DNA from: Ischnura elegans
Lineage: Eukaryota > Arthropoda > Insecta > Odonata > Coenagrionidae
NCBI RefSeq assembly: GCF_921293095.1
Contig: NC_060259.1
Location: 4,774,001 to 4,838,000, forward strand
Direction: 5' to 3'
Length of the DNA stretch: 64,000 nt
Below the pieces are notes generated by a model, which was not told the DNA's origin, did not search any database, and was given only the letters and a program-made list of their open reading frames with translations. Shown one piece after another: positions 1-12,290 of this stretch (position 1 is its first letter; every line of letters starts with the position of its first letter). Made by a program: the position numbers and the translations under genes.

Positions 1-1279
1 GCGCTAAATATATGTTATCACGATGGTGTGCAGTTTGCGTCCTGGCTGCTGGGGTTAAGTACTCAACTTCTCTAAAATTAAATTCAGACATATTTAAACA
101 GATTTTAACAGAACACTGTATTAGATATAAGTATGTAATGCCTGTTCCTTGTAATTTCAGGAAAGCAGCCGAAGAGGCAAATGAATTGCACAGCCATGCC
201 TTCACCAAGACTTTTCTGCCATTTTATGTTTATAATCATCAGCATATTTTTATATAACAAATTTCTTTTGTTTTCATATCTTATTGTCATTTATTTTGCT
301 ACACTGAGTTAGAACTTAAGCTTCATCGACAAGAACTGTCGAGGTATGCATTTGTGTGGCAACTTGACAAATAGCACTGAAGTAAATTTAGGTGGTTTTT
401 ATGTAGTGTCAGTTGATGTGCAGAATAGAATTTGTCAATTTTTCTCATTGGACCAGAGTGCTTCGATTACAAAGTTTTGAGTACCATCAACTTTGTTTAC
501 ATTAAGAAAATGGAACGTAACAAATTCAGTAAATGTCTGTTAGGAATATGGTCTTTCTTTCCTTTGACTAGTCAACCTTCGAATGAGTGTAGTTGTTTTG
601 GTCACTTTTATGACTCGATCTATGCAGTTTTCAGGTTGGATCAGTCAACAAATCTTCACAAACACCTAAAAAAGGAACTATATATCTTTGCTAATTGGCC
701 CATCTTGATTTAATTCTGCTTCTTGTTTTCAATATGGTCTACAAGGAATGCAATAGCCACATATATAGTCTGTCAATTATTGATTCAAAGAATGAGTATT
801 ATAGTAAAAACTGTGCCGTGGTTGCACTATGACTGTGCTACGGCGGCTGCACTGTGACTGTGCTATGACAACTGCATTCTGGCTGTGCTATAACTGTATT
901 GCGATGTTTCAATTTATGTGCAGTTTAAGTAGAGTCACAGTACAGTCCCTATTACGCACAGATACAGTGCAGCTTTAGTACAGTCGCATTACAGATTTTT
1001 TGTATGGGTAGGCTTCAATGTGGAAGATCCTATATTTGGCCTTCTGTACGAAATTGGCTCAGAAATACCAAACCATTCATTATGCATATGAAAAAAATTA
1101 TCAAAATTTGACATTGAGCCATATAATCAGAATAATAAAAATTAGAAGAATTACCACGAGGGAACCTACAATATTATAATTGAAAGATTGAAAAGAAAAG
1201 GATAATGGTGCCATAAAAGTCATGTCATCAAACAGTGATGAGAACATTCGTAATCTTTGTATTAAACAGGTTTTCTTAC
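1..1279. other. Left-edge non-coding stretch, probably GRHPR-like intron
   Basis: No exon could be supported here. The stretch lies downstream of the third exon of the minus-strand GRHPR-like gene and probably belongs to its third intron, because that exon ends at a good splice donor. I looked for the next expected piece, the nucleotide-binding glycine motif, and did not find it. At about 800-1000 there is imprecise repetition of CTGTGCTATGAC-like words, partly in inverted orientation. A possible acceptor at about 161 on the plus strand opens only a short unrecognised reading frame. Confidence 0.45.
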
Positions 1280-1929
1280 CGGGAAATAGATTGATTTGCC
1301 TCAAAAAATCTTCGAGAAGACGCCAAAAGGAGGCCAACAGTCAGATCAGCCACAGAATCCGTCAAGACATCTGGAGTGTAGCCTAACTTTATTCCCCGCT
1401 TTTTCAATTCCGACGTATCCACATGATCATATCCAACTGACATAGTTCCAATAACTCGAAGTCCTGGCCCTGTAAACGGCAGAGCCCTTGAAATGACTAA
1501 CAAAACGTCAAGAGCTGGTGTCATTAACTGCAATGTACCAACCAGCTGCCTCGACCAATTCTTTATCAATACGATCCGTGAGGGTGCAAAACAACGCATC
1601 CTTCCCATTTACTTGTTCGAGGAGAATAGAACGTGGTACAGGAACAGCTTCCTCCCACATCGAGACTTCAGCCCTGAACTTTCAAGTAAATTATGATAGC
1701 AAAGGCCAGTTGTACACGAAAGTGACATTTCTTAATGATGTATGTGCTGAAAGACTTACCGCTCTTTGAGTAAATCAATGGCCTCAATTGGAATATCTGG
1801 TCTAGTGACGAACACCTTCGGCTTGGACATTATGAATTTCGAACGTAAGCCAGCAGTTGCAAACGATGCTGTTACGATCGGGCTGGGCGCAGCAAACTGA
1901 AGAAAGAGACTTTTACGGAGTACATTCAT
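1280..1929 (-). CDS. GRHPR: Glyoxylate/hydroxypyruvate reductase (GRHPR-like), first three coding exons, partial
   Basis: This is the start of a D-2-hydroxyacid dehydrogenase that reduces glyoxylate and hydroxypyruvate with NAD(P)H. The exons on the minus strand are 1929-1760, 1673-1543 and 1469-1280, and their phases (170, 131 and 190 nt) join without a stop. The protein reads from a Met at 1929 preceded by an in-frame TAA. Its first 33 residues contain Arg, Lys, Ser and Ala but no acidic residue, then comes MSKPKVFVTRPDIP. Exon 2 encodes LFCTLTDRIDKELVEAAG. Exon 3 encodes VIGTMSVGYDHVD and GYTPDVLTDSVADLTVGLLL, characteristic of the family. The leading extension looks like a mitochondrial targeting peptide; a shorter cytosolic form could start at 1830. 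Intron 2 is only 73 bp and has a weak donor (GTTGGT). The glycine-rich NAD site and the catalytic Arg, Glu and His lie off the left edge. Confidence 0.9.
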
Positions 1930-2202
1930 TGTGAAATTGATATCATCCTGACCAACAGGCGAAACAAAATAATCTCGATTTGGCTGTAGAGCTGATTAAG
2001 ATCTATTCGCCCTACATCGTTCATATAACCATTTATTTATAGGTTGCTTTTTAAGAGAAGATGATTATCAAAAAGAGAATGATAACCTCCTCCGACCCCG
2101 GTGATAAAGATGAATGTGAATGCGGTCAAAACAGAGGCATGAACACGAATGACACAGATAAGCAACATTGTAACGTAACATGTATTCAAGTACCTTCAAC
2201 TT
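1930..2202. other. GRHPR-like 5' flank
   Basis: The region upstream of the GRHPR-like start runs to the edge of element C1. It should contain the 5' untranslated region and promoter. I could not pick out a convincing TATA box or initiator, so no promoter is placed. Confidence 0.4.
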
Positions 2203-3217
2203 AATGGCTGCTATTCTGGATGGAATAGCATTATGCTATTCTCCGATATTGCAACCGATGTTGCTATAATATAGCGTATTGCAACGCCTATGCTATTTGG
2301 TATTCAGAACGGTTGCAATTCGTGTTTTTACTACACCGGAAGACGTAATTCTCAGAATAGCATAGGCCAGTAGCAATTCACTATTCTGAACGGCGAATTG
2401 CAACCGGTAGGCTTGCTATAATCGTAGCCTACGTTATATACAAGGCCGTCCAACGTGAGCTGTAAACGGGCAGAATGAGCATGTCTGGAGTTAGTTCCAG
2501 TTGTCGCCGCTGGCGCTGTTTTGAGAACAAAATTCGTATGGGAATGAATGGCGAACATTTGATACAGACGCGATTTTTGTCAAAATTAGTTCTCTTTTCG
2601 TGATTATGCTAACATTTACCATATTTATTTAATTTTGGCCTTTATTTTTTGGTATTTTTCACGGAATAATGTTTTCAAAATTATAGGCATTTCCGACAAA
2701 GTGATATTTTCCTAAACGCAGGTCCTGTTACAGTGTCCGTTTTCTTTTTAGCATAATTGTCCAGAAGTGGCCTCAAAATTTTTTTTTAATTTTACACGAA
2801 GCAATACCGGGTTTGTGCATTGCTTACAAGCAAATTCCTTCAGAAATCTTGGTAAAATGAATGTCAGTAATTGCTCTTCAAGTAGCTGGCGTTGCAGAAA
2901 GAGTATTGCCCGAATATAAAATTTTGCTGTCAAGTTTGCGCACTGCTTACACTGAGAAATATATAAATTTTTTGCTAGGATTTAGATCTATCTATGGTCT
3001 ATTCAAATGGTTCACTAATAACAGTGAGGGAGCACTTTTTTGACATGCGGCGAGAGGTTCCAGACACCCTATACATTCAGTTCTCTCCTCTGCGATTCGG
3101 ACTAGGTAACCCGCCACGAAAGCTACTGCAGCTTCTCTCATATATATTTCAAATATATAAGCGATGGTCACTTGGGGAAATTTGTTAATAATAATTAATT
3201 AACTATCAAATAATTAA

Positions 3218-3638
3218 TCAGTCGACAAACACTTTTTCAGTAACCTTACCTGGAATAGGTCTACTTAATATCTCGAGAAGATCTTCCGGTTGCGTTGCAG
3301 GAGTTTCATGGCCCTTAGAAATGCTATTGAGTTTCCTGATAAGCAACAGTGATTTGCCATCTTCAGTTTCATTTACTCTATCGCAGAGAGGTAGACAGTT
3401 TTGAAATTCAAGTTCTTGGCGTGTTTTCACTGTTTTCCTGCTGTCGGTAGAGTAACTTGACGTAGTCACTGGAAACAACTACTCCGTCAGATGTCAGTCT
3501 ACGGTCAAGAAACTGATTTCTCGTGTTCTCAAGGGTGTGACTAAAATCGTAGCCAAGGAATAGAGGCCGAAATGGGGCCACAAGGCGCGCAATGGAATAC
3601 TGTCTTCTGAATGAACGCAAATGAATCCTTTCTTCCAC
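3218..3638 (-). pseudogene. Possible decayed reading frame in element A
   Basis: Two overlapping minus-strand frames give a patchy protein that includes LEILSRPIPGK. It ends at a strong splice donor (CCAG then GTAAGG) at about 3248. The upstream frame reads RRLTSDGVVVSSDYV and runs into a stop near the point where the other frame continues, as after a frameshift. I do not recognise the family. It may be the remains of the element's own protein or chance open frame. Confidence 0.25.
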
Positions 3639-3912
3639 TCATCAATTCGAACATACTGGTGTTTACTCTTTGGCCATCTGTGAAAATTCCCACAAAAAAT
3701 GTAATTTAACTAGTTCAATAGAGGAACACGTTTTGCTCAATTCCACCCAATTTTCTTACAATTTTACGGTGTTTCTTGCGGAAAAAAATGACGTGATACT
3801 TGCCAGGACCCCCCTACCCTCCACGTGAGATTGGGTGAGAATCGGTTCGACCCCCTTTGCCCCTGAACGATTCACGCAATCAATGAGTACCCCTTACACA
3901 TAGAGTGGTACG

Positions 3913-4110
3913 CATAGGCGGATCCAGGAGGGGGGGGGGCACAGGGGCACGTGCCCCCCCAGTACCTTTAAAATATGCTAGATTTTTAATACGGTCCCAA
4001 TATCATTTCGTTTGTTTTGTATGACGAGGTATTCATGTGCCCCCCCACATGAATCCTGGATACGGCCTTGCTTGTGCCCCTCCCAGAAAGAAATCCTGGA
4101 TCCGCCCCTG
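3913..4110 (-). mobile_element. hAT-type MITE, family H, copy 1
   Basis: The ends are CATAGGCGGATCCAGG on the left and CCTGGATCCGCCCCTG on the right, the same as in the copies at 19841-20039 and 24611-24770. The left flank is GTGGTACG; a near match, TTGGTACG, lies two bases beyond the right end, so the duplication is imperfect here. Runs of G and C lie just inside the termini. There is no coding capacity. Confidence 0.8.
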
Positions 4111-4405
4111 AATTGGTACGACAGTTTACATAACAAAATCCGAAAACAAGAAAAAACGGTTTTTTAACCCACAATGTCACACCTTGCTTTCTTTTCTTGT
4201 GGTATGCTTTCTTTCCTTTTATAGTGGTACGTCATGTAGTATATCGAAACCTGTTGCGTGAACGGCGGTGATATATCCATGAATTTGCCATGAGAAAATA
4301 TTCCCCTGAACCGGGAATCGAGGCTGTGATCTTGGATTTCCAGGCCACTGAGCAGACTTTCTTTGATTCCCATGGCAATTGTTCCGAGGCTCATGGTACA
4401 AGATG

Positions 4406-4803
4406 AGAGTGGCGGATCTATGGGGAGGGGTGACGCTTAGGAGTCGTAACATACGCTATAGATAAAAATTGAAATTTTCATATGTCACTACTTTGACGTA
4501 AAGCATATAGCTAAATTTTCCGGTAAATTTACCAACTATAACGAGTCAAAATACAAATTATTTTTACCCATATAGGGCCTATTTTAACGCTTTGGAACTT
4601 ATAAAACGATCTACTACACCTGCATAATATAGTGTCTTTTTCATCAAAGAATTAGTCTAAAACAGCCGTTTTTGAGTCTGGAAAATCCTTACTTTCAAAA
4701 TCCCCGAACCCCTCTTCGCCTAGGGGGAAATTCCCGTGGTTGTATAGTAATTCACGAAGATAGGCCCCCCCACCTAGTTGGTGCATATCTATATCCGTCA
4801 CTG
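4406..4803. mobile_element. Possible diverged hAT-type MITE
   Basis: The start GAGTGGCGGATCTATGGGG and the end ATATCCGTCACTG resemble the CAGTGGCGGATC termini of the MITE at 21566-21733. No matching TSD was found, so the limits are tentative. Confidence 0.35.
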
Positions 4804-7306
4804 CTAGATTTTAAACCCTTGTGGTTCGTCAAGGATGTCAACGCGGGAAAAAAGGACTTCAATGAAGCCGCAACCCAAGACTAGAGCTAGGGCATTGCAG
4901 GGGGGCGTGTGCCTCTGGCGAAGATTTCAGAGAGGGGAGCAGAAAATTTTGAAACATTTATTACAAAGTTTATTTAACTTTCATAATTAAATTAGTTATC
5001 CAAAATAATTAAAAATCATTTTAAACTAATATTAATAAAAGTTCTTCACAGCAAACATACGGCGAGTAATTTCAACTAACGCACCATAAAAAAATGGATT
5101 ACAGAGGTATTATATTTTAGGGGTGGAAGAGAGAAAGGGATCACGGCAGGGATAGTGGCAAACTGATCGTTGCACCCCATGACAAAAGTCCTAGTTCTGG
5201 CCCCTTCATGACCGGTTATAAAGAGTCTCAATCCTGCCCTAAAGACGCGCATGGCGGTATGACCGCAGTTCGATTCCCGGTTCAGGAGATTTTTTTCTCA
5301 TGGCAATTCTTGTATATTTGATAAGTTTTGGTTAGTGAGTAATCATTTCCATCGAAAAATGTTTTGCAATAGGGCCCAAAATCAATCGCCTTAGGACTAA
5401 TTTTCTCGAGACCTCGTTAAAATAAATATCCTCGCTTTTTCTCATACTTCATTATTTTCCCCTGCCAAACACCCTAAAGGTGTCTTGCTGAGTATTATGT
5501 AGATTTACAAGTATTAGAAAGAATTTAGAGCCTCTCTTAAGATAAAAATAACGTAATTTCATCAGTTCCGTTGCTATTTCCCGTAAGATCTCATGTAATT
5601 CATGTTCTCAAAAGAGCGCCTCTACCGGCCGAAGACTCAACTACGTGCGCTGTCCCAGCTTTTTCCCGACGTTGGACGGCCTTGTATATAACGTAGGCTA
5701 CGCTATAATATTACGCGGTCTTCGAGGCCGAGCTATTCGGTATTGCAACCCTGAAAAGGTGCGCATTGCGATGTCGAATTGTTTTTCTGAGGTTAAAGTA
5801 ACATAATCAAGCATTGAAAAATGGAATAATAGCCAAAAATAAAATGATATCTGCTTTATTTTAATTAAATAATAGTAGCATAAGTGATGAATATTTAACT
5901 AGTTAAGTGAATTGGGTAGAAATTAACATTCGCGCTTAATATATGAAGCACCAGCTTGCTTCATCGACAGTACGAAAACAATAACAATTAATGCAAAGAA
6001 TTACTACGATTAGCCCAAATTTTCCGTGTTTTATTCATATTTACAACTCATAATTTTATTTCATCACTTGACTTGCTACGAAAAATATCCTCAATGTAGG
6101 CTATCAGGTCGATTCTTGAAAATTTTCAAGCCATATACTTTGATCAGCCGTTCATTTCCTCAATTGGACAGTATATACAAATACATGCAACGAGTCGAAA
6201 TTATTTTCCCCACTATTCGCTACCTTCTACAATTAAAATTTACAAACTTATAACACGGGCAGTCGACTTGAATTACTTGCTTGAAAACAAAGGATTTCTC
6301 CGAACACCAATAAAGTTTCCGAACAAATATGATTCGCCACAAACGTTTAATGGAATATCCATGTACATCATTAATGCAATATATATCATGTGGAATTCAA
6401 TACAAATTGTTTCCTCTGTAGGCAAGTAAGTTATTCACACTATTAAGTTTCAGTATATCGGCACAGTTCAGGGTCTATCAAAAATTTCAGTGAGCATATT
6501 AAAATCAGCTGATACGAAAACAATGATAACTGACACAACAGCACTTTCCACACGATTCACTATTGTTAGATTCACTTTTTCACAGTTGTTCCATCCATCC
6601 TCAAATTCACCATCACATCCCTCTGCTTATTCCAAATCTGCAGCTGAAATATCGATACTATTCCATCATAATACATGAAAGCACAGCTGTGACGTTGCCA
6701 CCTACTTCATTTCCTAAACAGAGAATGAACACTGAAATTAGGGAGTCATATAATATATAGATAACATTAGAAACGAAAGCTTCTAGTTCATACAGTAAAA
6801 CGATATCGTCACGAGCAATACAATAAAAGTTGATACATATTAATTCTGATATGCAACAAACAGACTTCGAAGCCTAACACATTTACGAAGAAAATCAAAC
6901 ATATTTAGCTTTCAATGATTATTTCGCATAGCATATATCTCACGGTAAAGGACCGATCGGATATAGGTAAATCATTGAATATTTATGTCCGATAAATCAT
7001 CATTATAACAGTAAAATTATGACCTAACCCACCTGTCTGAAGCCATTGTGATATTATCAAAACAACAACAATCAGCTGATTTCCTAAACGAGATTTTCAA
7101 AGCGTATTATATAAATCCACGCTTTAATATAATTTTTAAATGCAAATGAAGCAATTATTTGTAATTGCAAGTCAATATTCCATAAAATACAGAAAAATAT
7201 ATAAAATATCTTCTCCCTCATTGGCGGCGCAAACTGTTCAGAAAGTTTTTCATACGGGAAGGGGCGGAGCTTCCAAATAGCTCGCGCAAGAAATAGCATG
7301 CTGCTA

Positions 7307-9287
7307 CCCTATTGGAAATTTCTTATAAGAAAATTTCTTATCAGAAATTGGACATATTTCTTATAAGAAAATTTCTTATAAGAATTTTTCTATAAGAAAA
7401 TTTCTTATCAGAAATTGGGCATATTTCTTATAAGAAAATTTCTTGTAAGAATTTTTCTATAAGAAAATTTCTTATCAGAAATTGGGCATATTTCTTATAA
7501 GAAAATTTCTTATAAGAATTTTTCTTATAAGAAAATTTCTTCTAACTATCAGTTACAAAATGTTATTTATAACAAATTTTCTGATGGAAATATTTATTAT
7601 AAATATTATATCAACATGCTTAAAACACTTGCGCAAACTTCTATAAAAAGCTACATAAGATTTACATCCCTACTGAGAGTACAAGTTAGCATTATACCTA
7701 ATTCAATCCAAATGTAGACGCCTATATCTTATACAGCAAACCTAATGATTTCCCATGAACCAAATGTAGATGTCTATCATCAGTGTACATCAAAAAGGAC
7801 ATTGAAGCCCTGTAAAGTTCACCTGGCTGGCCAGACAAGACGAGATACCATAGAGGTCTTTCAGGGCATGGGTTCTGTGTAGGGTTAATGTCCCCACATG
7901 CTAAAAGAAACTAAAATCAATGAAACCAACGATAGCCTAGAATGATATACTGATAATTGAATACAACTTTGGCAATCATTACGCAATGAAAGATACAGGA
8001 ATTGCAATATGGAATATGATTTAACCTGGAAAATTGAAGAAGCAAATGAAATAAAATTCAAGTTCCACTGGGGATAGGTACTTCAAGAAATTATATGGGA
8101 AGGAAGAGTAAAATTTGATAAATCAAATGCATGTGAGCAATGTTTATTTAAGATACCAGAGAGAATGAGACCTCTACATGCAGATTTGGATAGATAATGA
8201 AAGAAATAAGCAAAGCAAAATGGAATTTGATGCCATTTTGGAGAAAAGGATATGTAGAATATGGCTAACAATAATTGCAAGATTTAGGGAAATTAATAGG
8301 AATCACAGAAACACTGATTGAGAATAATAGTTGATGTATTTTCCATAAAATAATAACTGTGCAGATGTTGGCATACTCATACAAATTCATTCTCATTCTC
8401 TTCAGAGACGACTAAATCACTCACTTTGTCCATTAAAACACTGTTTTCATTAAAACTTCCTCTTATGTTAGATATGCCACAATCTGAAAAATATACATGT
8501 CTATCTAAATTAATGATGAAAAGTTTAAAATTCAACGAAACTATCTGTTTAAGGTAACATAATTTTAGGAATGCCAGTTTTTTAATACTTACCAAATGAG
8601 GTCAATGCCTTATTTTGGTTAGAAGCACACGACTTATTTTATTAAACTGCTATCACAAAGACATAGTGAATGATTAACATATAAAAGCAATCCCTAGCAA
8701 CCTAACAACCAAACAAGTTTTGGTTGTTAGGTTGCTAGGGAACCATGTGAACAGTATCCTGCAACGTATGCAATCGTAGTATAGACTCGAAACAGACAGA
8801 TCTTTTAAGTCTACAATTTTTCATGTGCCCTCAGCGATATATATACTAACAAGTCGCATTAAAGAAGCCTCCGCTTCTTGGAACCATTTATGTCAAATAC
8901 CATGCTGAAAAAACCAGGAAATTAGCAGAACATTACTTAAAAAAGAGTTATACATAATTTCCAAAAATTATCTTATGTAGAATTCCTTAAATAATTATCA
9001 ATTGCCAACATAAGTTATGGTGACACGCCTGCTGGATAAAAACCTAAAAGGTATGCGACCCGTGCAGCATTATTGTAGAATTCTATAAGAAATGCAGATT
9101 TCTTATAAGAATTTTTGTAAGACTTATAGAATCCTATAAGAATTTCTATAAGACTTATAGAAACCTATAAGAAATCTGTAAGACTTATAGAATCCTATAA
9201 GAATTCTGTAAGACTTATAGAATCCTATAAGTCTTACAAAATTCTTATAAGAATTTCTGTAAGACTTATAAGAAATTTCCAATAGGG
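7307..9287. mobile_element. Element E, 1.98-kb transposon with TA target duplication
   Basis: The termini are CCCTATTGGAAATTTC on the left and GAAATTTCCAATAGGG on the right, flanked by TA at 7305-7306 and 9288-9289. C2 has the uninterrupted sequence at the corresponding place (about 10126-10150), which confirms the insertion. Both ends carry arrays of AT-rich words such as TTTCTTATAAGAAA (7307-7545 and 9070-9287). The middle has no recognisable gene. A TA duplication fits Tc1/mariner/pogo-like elements, but no transposase supports that. Confidence 0.8.
8692..8740. repeat. Short perfect hairpin
   Basis: CCCTAGCAACCTAACAACC is followed after a short loop by its exact reverse complement. The stem is about 22 bp. 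It lies inside element E. Its role is unknown. Confidence 0.85.
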
Positions 9288-9401
9288 TATTCCGAACAAA
9301 ATTATTACTACGCTTCATTCTGAATACGGGGTCGTTGCAATAATGACCCGCAGAATAGCATATGCTATTTTTTGCAACGCTTATCCAGAATAGCAGCCAA
9401 T

Positions 9402-10013
9402 GATATTATCAGCCTCTTGCAAGATGCGGCGCAGCTTGAAATTCGTTCTAGAAAATTTTTCTCGTGCACGAAAATTTTTTCTGAGGGAAGTGCTCATGAG
9501 CACTTCCCTCATAAAAAAAATTTTCTCTAGCGTGTGACGTTACCAAAAATTTTCATTCCTGTGGGTATCCTCGATTTCAGATTTAAATTGGCTGTCCCAA
9601 AATATTTCAAGATAATAGAGCAACACAAATCATTTAGACCATGCTTAATTATGGTTTTTCAGTTCAACTGAATGCAATGAAGTTTCTTTTACAAACAGTG
9701 GTAAGGGATTACCTATTACGATTAAAATAATCTATCAGTAAAGATAGGTTCAAATGGAGAAGTTAAAGAAATTCCTGTGAAGGTTTTCTCAGCGATGTTC
9801 ATGGCTTTGGTTCATGTTTTCAGGGTACTCCAGCCTCGTTGTTGTATTGCGAGTGATAACAGTTTCAAAAGCCATCCTGCTTTCGTCTTAAGGTCGTAAG
9901 TGTGGAAGGTGAGGAGCTAATTATTTTGCTGCCTTATATGGTGCATTCCTTCATTCTGCTGAACCCTGATTGGCTAGCACTCTCTTCCTCATGTTGCTGA
10001 TTATAGGGTAGCC
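9402..10013. repeat. Spacer between C1 and C2 with a palindrome and a dispersed-repeat fragment
   Basis: This 0.6-kb stretch separates two C elements that face away from each other. It contains a palindrome at about 9470-9526 centred on GTGCTCATGAGCAC. At about 9850-9900 there is a segment with GATAACAGTTTC and CATCCTGC...CGTCTTAAGGTCG that resembles 32660-32705. No gene is seen. Confidence 0.6.
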
Positions 10014-12290
10014 ATGGGCTGCTATTATGGATAAGCGTTGCAAAAAATAGCATATGCTATTCTGCGGGTCATTATTGCAACGATCCCGTATTATGAATGA
10101 AGCGTAGTAATAATTTTGTTCGGAATAGCAGCATGCTATTTCTTGCGCGAGCTATTTGGAAGCTCCGCCTTTTCCGGTATGAAAAACTTTCGGAACAGTT
10201 TGCGTAACCAATGAGGGAGAAGATATTTTTATATATTTTCTGTATTTTACGGAATATTGACTTGAAATTATAAATAATTGCTTTATTTACATTTAAAAAT
10301 TATATTAAACCTTGGAAGTCTATAATACGCTTTGAAAATCTCATTTAAGAAATCAGCTGTTTGTTGTGGTTGTGATAATTTCCCAATGGCTTCAGACAAG
10401 TGGGTTAAGGTGGGTTAGGTCATAATTTCGTTGTTATAATGATGATTTATCGGACATAAATATTCAATGATTTACCTATATCCGATCGGTCCTTTACCGT
10501 GAGATGTATGCTATGCGAAATAATCATTGAAAGCTAAATATGTTTGATTTTCTTCGTAAATGTGTTAGGCTTCGAAGTCTGTTTGTTGCATGTCAGAATT
10601 AATATGTATCAACTTCTATTGTATTGCTCGTGACGATATCGTTTTACTGTATGAACTAGAAGCTTTCGTTTCTAATGTTATCTATATATTATATGACTCC
10701 CTAATTTCAGTATTCATTCTCTGTTTAGGAAATGAAGTAGGTGGCAACGTCACAGCTGTGCTTTCATGTATTATGATGGAATAGTATCGATATTTCAGCT
10801 GCATATTTGGAAAAAGTAGAGGGAGGTGATGGTGAATTTGAGGATGGATGGAACAGCTGTGAAAAAGTGAATCTAGCAATAGTGAATCGTGTGGAAAGTG
10901 CTGTTGTGTCAGTTATCATTGTTTTCGTATCAGCTGATTTTAATTTGCTCACTGAAATTTTTGATAGACCCTGAACTGTGCCGATAAACTGAAACTTAAT
11001 TGTGTGAATAACTTCCTTGTCTATAGAGGAAACAATTTGTATTCAATTCCACATGATATATATTGCATTAATGACGTAGTGCATGGATATTCCATTAAAC
11101 GTTTGTGGTGAATCATATTTGTTCGGAAACTTTATTGGTGTTCGGAGAAATCCTTTGTTTTCAAGCAAGTAATTCAAGTCGACTGCCCGTGTTTATAATT
11201 TAGTAAATTTTTAGTTTTAATTGTAGAAGGTAGCGAATAGTGGGGAAAACAATTTCGACTCGTTGCATGTATTTGTATATACTGTCCAATTGAGGAAATG
11301 AACGGCTGATCAAAGTATATGGTATTACTATGGTAATATATGGTTTTCATTGAAAGCTATAACTATTAATATATTTGGCGAGTTAGTGTGTTAACACAAG
11401 CTTGAAATTTTTCAAGAATCGACCTGATAGCCTACATTGAGGATATTTTTAGTAGCAATTAAGTCAAGTGATGAAATAAAATTATGAATTGTAAATATGA
11501 ATAAAACACGTAAAATTTGGGCTAATGGTATAGTAATTCTTTGCATTAATTGTTATTGTTTTCGTACTGTCGATGAAGCAAGTTTGTGCTTCATATATTA
11601 AGCTCGAATGTTAATTCCTAACCAAATCACTTAACTTGTTAAATATTCATCACTTATGCTACTATTATTTAATTAAAATAAATCTGATATCATTTTATTT
11701 TACGCGCATTATTTTGACCCATGAAAGGTCAACCCACGCCCCGGGAAATAGCGACAAAATTATGCTAACACATAATGCTTTATATGTCTGGTATAAAGAC
11801 GGCTTTTTTAATTAAACTTATAATTACTCCTTAAAATCGGTTAATTTTAATATTTTCAGCAAGAAAGTTATTCTTTCTTATCACATATTGGCAGGAAAAA
11901 CACTCTAAAATATAAGTACAGGCAATGTTCCACTTGGTCATTTAATAAGTCATAAAACAAAATATAGCAAAAAAATTACCTTAAAAGTATAGAGAAGTAA
12001 ACAAAATTGATGTAACTTAACATTTCAACCAGCATAAAGGATAAATATGTAAAAAAAAAGGTACGTTAAATACTAGGGCGCTATCCTGATGCGTCCCGTG
12101 GAGAGCGCTAGTAAAGGCAACTTTTGACACTGACTTTTACGTAAAAATTACAGCGAAAAACCGACTGAATCCACCTTAGAATTAACGATAAACTTCAGTA
12201 TCACTGAAAAAGACATTAAAAGGGACCTTAATTTATCCTTTAATAAACCTCATAACATGAAATACTTAGGCGCTATCGAGAGGTGGGCAA

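Larger units (their letters stand above)
2423..5702. mobile_element. Element A, 3.28-kb transposon with perfect 34-bp terminal inverted repeats
   Basis: The left terminus, CGTAGCCTACGT at 2423-2456, and the right terminus, ACGTAGGCTACG at 5669-5702, are perfect 34-bp inverted repeats. CTATAAT flanks both sides (2416-2422 and 5703-5709). The TSD could also be 8 bp, GCTATAAT, with a one-base shorter element. Fragment C3 carries the uninterrupted sequence and so is the empty site. Inside are a hAT-type MITE (3913-4110), a possible second one, and weak minus-strand coding remnants at 3218-3638. No transposase motif was recognised. The TSD length would fit hAT-like elements, but the termini do not start with the usual CA. 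Confidence 0.85.
2206..9398 (+). mobile_element. Inverted-repeat DNA element C1 (interrupted by A and E)
   Basis: The element starts GGCTGCTATTCTGG at 2206 and ends CCAGAATAGCAGCC at 9398. AAT stands on both sides (2203-2205 and 9399-9401), which suggests a 3-bp TSD. Removing nested elements A and E leaves about 1.9 kb. Its right part (5842-7306 plus 9288-9398) is the inverted counterpart of 10017-11701 in C2. Its left part (2206-2422 plus 5703-5841) matches the right end of C2 and the fragment C3. I see no transposase; short reading frames shared by both copies look like chance. It is a non-autonomous element of unassigned superfamily. A 3-bp TSD would fit Harbinger, CACTA or Academ types, but none is proven. 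Confidence 0.75.

Noticed and set aside
12..257. 81-codon plus-strand frame at the left edge
   Set aside because: No domain is seen and the frame crosses a possible intron, so there is not enough evidence for an exon.
5215..5292. tRNA gene, because of a B-box-like GTTCGATTCC followed by a T run
   Set aside because: The T-stem does not pair and no acceptor stem or anticodon arm could be folded. At most it is a tRNA-derived SINE scrap.
6490..6760. Short frames repeated at 10682-10952
   Set aside because: They recur only because C1 and C2 are copies; two overlapping frames are kept equally, as expected from non-coding DNA of recent common origin.
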